Origin: Oreohelix idahoensis
Lineage: Eukaryota > Mollusca > Gastropoda > Stylommatophora > Oreohelicidae
Direction: 5' to 3'
Length of the DNA stretch: 64,000 nucleotides
Assembly (NCBI GenBank): GCA_024509875.1
Contig: JAMPIV010006394.1
Coordinates: 124,001-188,000, forward strand
In this document: positions 19,941 to 64,000 of the stretch, in pieces
How the letters are laid out: the number at the start of each line of letters is the position of its first letter
Numbering within the stretch: position 1 is the stretch's first letter
Program-made: the position numbers and the translations under genes
The notes under the pieces: model-generated
The model's input: the letters and a program-made list of their open reading frames with translations, nothing else
Databases searched by the model: none
Told to the model about the DNA's origin: nothing

Positions 19941-19947
19941 TGATGAT

Positions 19948-20570
19948 CATTAAATTTGAAATGGAAGCACATTATTGTATTTTTTTTAGTTATTATCATT
20001 AAATTTGAAATGGAAGCACATTACTGTATTTTTGTAAGTGATTAGTATTAAATTTGAAATAGAAGCATATTACTGTATTTTGTTTAGTTATTAGCATTAA
20101 ATTTGAAATGGAAGCATATTTCTGTATTTTTGTAAGTTATTAGTATTAAATTTGAAATGGAAGCGCATTACTGTATTTTTGTTAGTTATTAGCATTAAAT
20201 TTGAAATGGAAGCGCATTACAGTATTTTTGTAAGTGATTAGTATTAAATTTGAAATAGAAGCATATTACTGTATTTTGTTTAGTTATTAGCATTAAATTT
20301 GAAATGGAAGCATATTTCTGTATTTTTTTTAAGTTATTAGTATTAAATTTGAAATGGAAGCGCATTACTGTATTTTTGTTAGTTATTAGCATTAAATTTG
20401 AAATGGAAGCGCATTACAGTATTTTTGTAAGTTATTAGTATTAAATTTGAAATGGAAGCGTATTACAGTATTTTTGTAAGTTATTAGCATTAAATTTGAA
20501 ATGGAAGCACATTTCTTTTTGGTTTGAGTTATTAGTATTAAATTTGAAATGGTAGCACATTATTGTATCT
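19948..20570. repeat. Right part of ~50-bp tandem array
   Basis: About twelve units of the ATTAAATTTGAAATGGAAGC type alternating between TTAGTATT and TTAGCATT junctions. A higher-order pattern of about two to five units is visible, because the block at 20035-20160 is repeated at 20240-20380. It is the continuation of the array at 1640-2196. Confidence 0.9.
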
Positions 20571-20810
20571 TAAAACTATTGTCAGATCAGATTTTAAAAA
20601 AAAATAACTTTGATAGTAGAACCTGAACTACAGAGCTTTAAATTTAGTGTCTTAAAAATGGTTTTAAAAAAATTGACAACTTTTACAACTTCACTTGCAA
20701 TAAACCAACATTCTGGTAAGATATTGGAACTCTGGTCTGAAAAAAAAAATGGATAGTTTTTATGCCAAATCTCACGCTGATAGATGAATAAATAAGCAAG
20801 CTATAAACGG
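20571..20810 (+). repeat. Dispersed repeat Z, 3' part
   Basis: It is collinear with 31215-31400 (CTTAAAACTATTGTCAGATCAGATTT, then a variable stretch, then TGCCAAATCTCACGCTGAT). The tandem array is therefore an expansion of one segment inside repeat Z. Confidence 0.65.
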
Positions 20811-20817
20811 TAGTTTT

Positions 20818-20895
20818 GACCCGTTCTGGCGAGGCACGTTCCGTTCAACCTAGTCGGTTATATTAAGTCGCATCTCCAAACATAAAAGACCTTTA
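20818..20895 (+). repeat. Short hairpin SINE-like repeat, family D
   Basis: Contains GTTCTGGCGAGG followed by CGTTCCGTTCAACCTAGTCGG and TTATATTA. Further copies lie at 23725-23818 (minus), 26060-26170 (plus, decayed) and 60938-61053 (minus, with clear target duplication). Confidence 0.65.
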
Positions 20896-21077
20896 GGTGT
20901 GATTATACTCAACACTCATGTACTACGCATAGAAGCAAACAAACAAGTAAGAAAATGTGCAGACCCTCAGGAACAACTAAACAATGCTTCCTTTATCTTA
21001 ATGATAACTTTTGTTGTTATGTATGCTTTACACTGGCATTCTTTTTTTTCCTCCCAGAACGTGTAACACAAATTACA

Positions 21078-21345
21078 TCCATTGGATATGGATAAGGGAG
21101 AGATACTGAGGGCAATTAATGATCACCAATTAGAGAATGACAAGGTTAAGATAGCCGGAATTAGGCATCAAGCGTAAGACCAGCAGAGATGGACGTATGA
21201 GAGGATGCATCCGACGTGTATGCAACTAGCGTGCAACAGGAACAATTATCATACCATTGCTAAGGGAGACTGGGCACCTATGGGTATGCCCGGTATGTAA
21301 TGACGTCAATTCTGATCAACAATGACAATAACAATATCTAACAAA
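21078..21345 (+). repeat. Dispersed repeat X, copy 1
   Basis: Similar throughout to 25632-25930: GGATATGGATAAGGGAGAGA, TTAGAGAATGACA, GGGATGGACGTATG and a block reading TGGGTATGCCCGGTATGTAATGA. Copy 2 has a longer open stretch with WVCPECNDVNSD, a possible zinc-ribbon remnant. The origin is unknown. Confidence 0.6.
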
Positions 21346-21617
21346 GACTGTGCTCATGTGAAAATGCAAATACATTTTCTACACATTAAATATAAACAAA
21401 CATAACAAAAACTAAAAATAGAAAGATAGACTGACTGTTTCATGCACACATCTAGCTGCAGAACTGACATTCACAAACAGCCACACACAAAAAAAGCTCT
21501 AGACAGCAATATGTGTTAACACTGTAGCCAGCTATACTCTGTTAACATCAACCATTCATACAATATAAAACAACAGCTAAAACACAGAAGCAAAAACAAC
21601 AGCTAATACACAAGTAC
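21346..21617. other. Intron 3' of exon A
   Basis: AT-rich DNA after the donor of exon A (GTACTT on the minus strand). No exon was recognised. Confidence 0.5.
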
Positions 21618-63777
<42,160 letters not shown>

Positions 63778-64000
63778 CTGAGGATTGAATAGAACATTAA
63801 TTATCATCACTCTTTTAGCGACAGTATGCAGCAAAGACAATTTCTTTACATTACCGATGCTTAATATAATCAACCAATAAAAAACTACGCAACTAAAAAA
63901 AAAATGAGGACAACATTTACAACTGTTTTTCCTTTTAAACATGTGCTGAGTAGTTTTCAAGTTCAAAACCAAGTCATGTCACACTCCTGTTTACCCTGCT

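Larger units (their letters stand above)
2197..19947 (+). mobile_element. 5'-truncated non-LTR retrotransposon (LINE L-A), interrupted
   Basis: A plus-strand LINE starts abruptly in the RT domain at about 2197 and ends in a (GAT)n tail near 19945. The array unit reads ...TTATTATCATTA before it and ATCATTAAATTTG after it, so the target duplication is about ATCATTA. The LINE is split after 3105 by LTR element 1 and resumes at 19684. Its coding parts are described separately. A 5' truncation plus 3' microsatellite tail is typical of target-primed reverse transcription. Confidence 0.9.

Overview
This is an animal nuclear DNA window, most likely from a mollusc or another lophotrochozoan. The animal assignment rests on an intron-rich minus-strand gene for a Fe65 (APBB) family adaptor. 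The mollusc guess rests only on the style of the repeats: LINEs with (GAT)n or (AAGT)n tails, several tRNA-headed SINEs, and Gypsy elements of the Gmr1 type. There is no bacterial gene structure, and no CRISPR, rRNA or free-standing tRNA gene was seen.

Host gene. Nine exons of one gene run on the minus strand from 63777 down to 21618. They splice in consistent phase into 381 codons. They encode an acidic linker, then PTB1 (exons H, G, F) and PTB2 (exons E, D, C, B, A). The N-terminal part with the WW domain should lie beyond 64000. The last C-terminal exon was not found. The introns are crowded with mobile DNA, and the 18.7-kb intron between exons F and G holds most of it.

Left part (1-21600). 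A four-level nest lies here. A roughly 50-bp tandem array was split by a 5'-truncated LINE (2197-19947). The LINE was split by LTR element 1 (3106-19678, TSD GAAAC). The 3' LTR of element 1 was split by LTR element 2 (4862-14190, TSD CCCCT). Element 2 carries Gag-PR, IN and RT-RNase H in that order, which is the Gmr1-like arrangement with integrase before reverse transcriptase. Element 1 carries only a Gag-PR protein with a long unassigned tail.

Middle (21600-33000). Exons A to F are separated by satellites (76-bp, 37-bp, 67-bp and 55-bp units), SINEs, LINE tails and a piggyBac-like MITE.

Intron F/G (33023-51743). It holds a short LINE with a perfect 12-bp TSD, a (TA)n tract that received a mariner and a Tigger element side by side, and LTR element 3 (37869-46964, TSD AGTTT). 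Element 3 has Gag-PR-IN in one frame but no RT. Tandemly arranged LINE fragments follow.

Right part (51744-64000). Exons G, H and I lie among LINE tails, a Tc1 element, SINEs and simple repeats.

Taken together, the three LTR elements form a series: complete, RT-less, and IN/RT-less. All three are on the minus strand, have recognisable PBS and PPT sites, and share a SCAN-like capsid preceded by a coiled coil built from 9-residue repeats. The two short ones keep long intact frames, which suggests non-autonomous families that borrow enzymes in trans. This is an inference.
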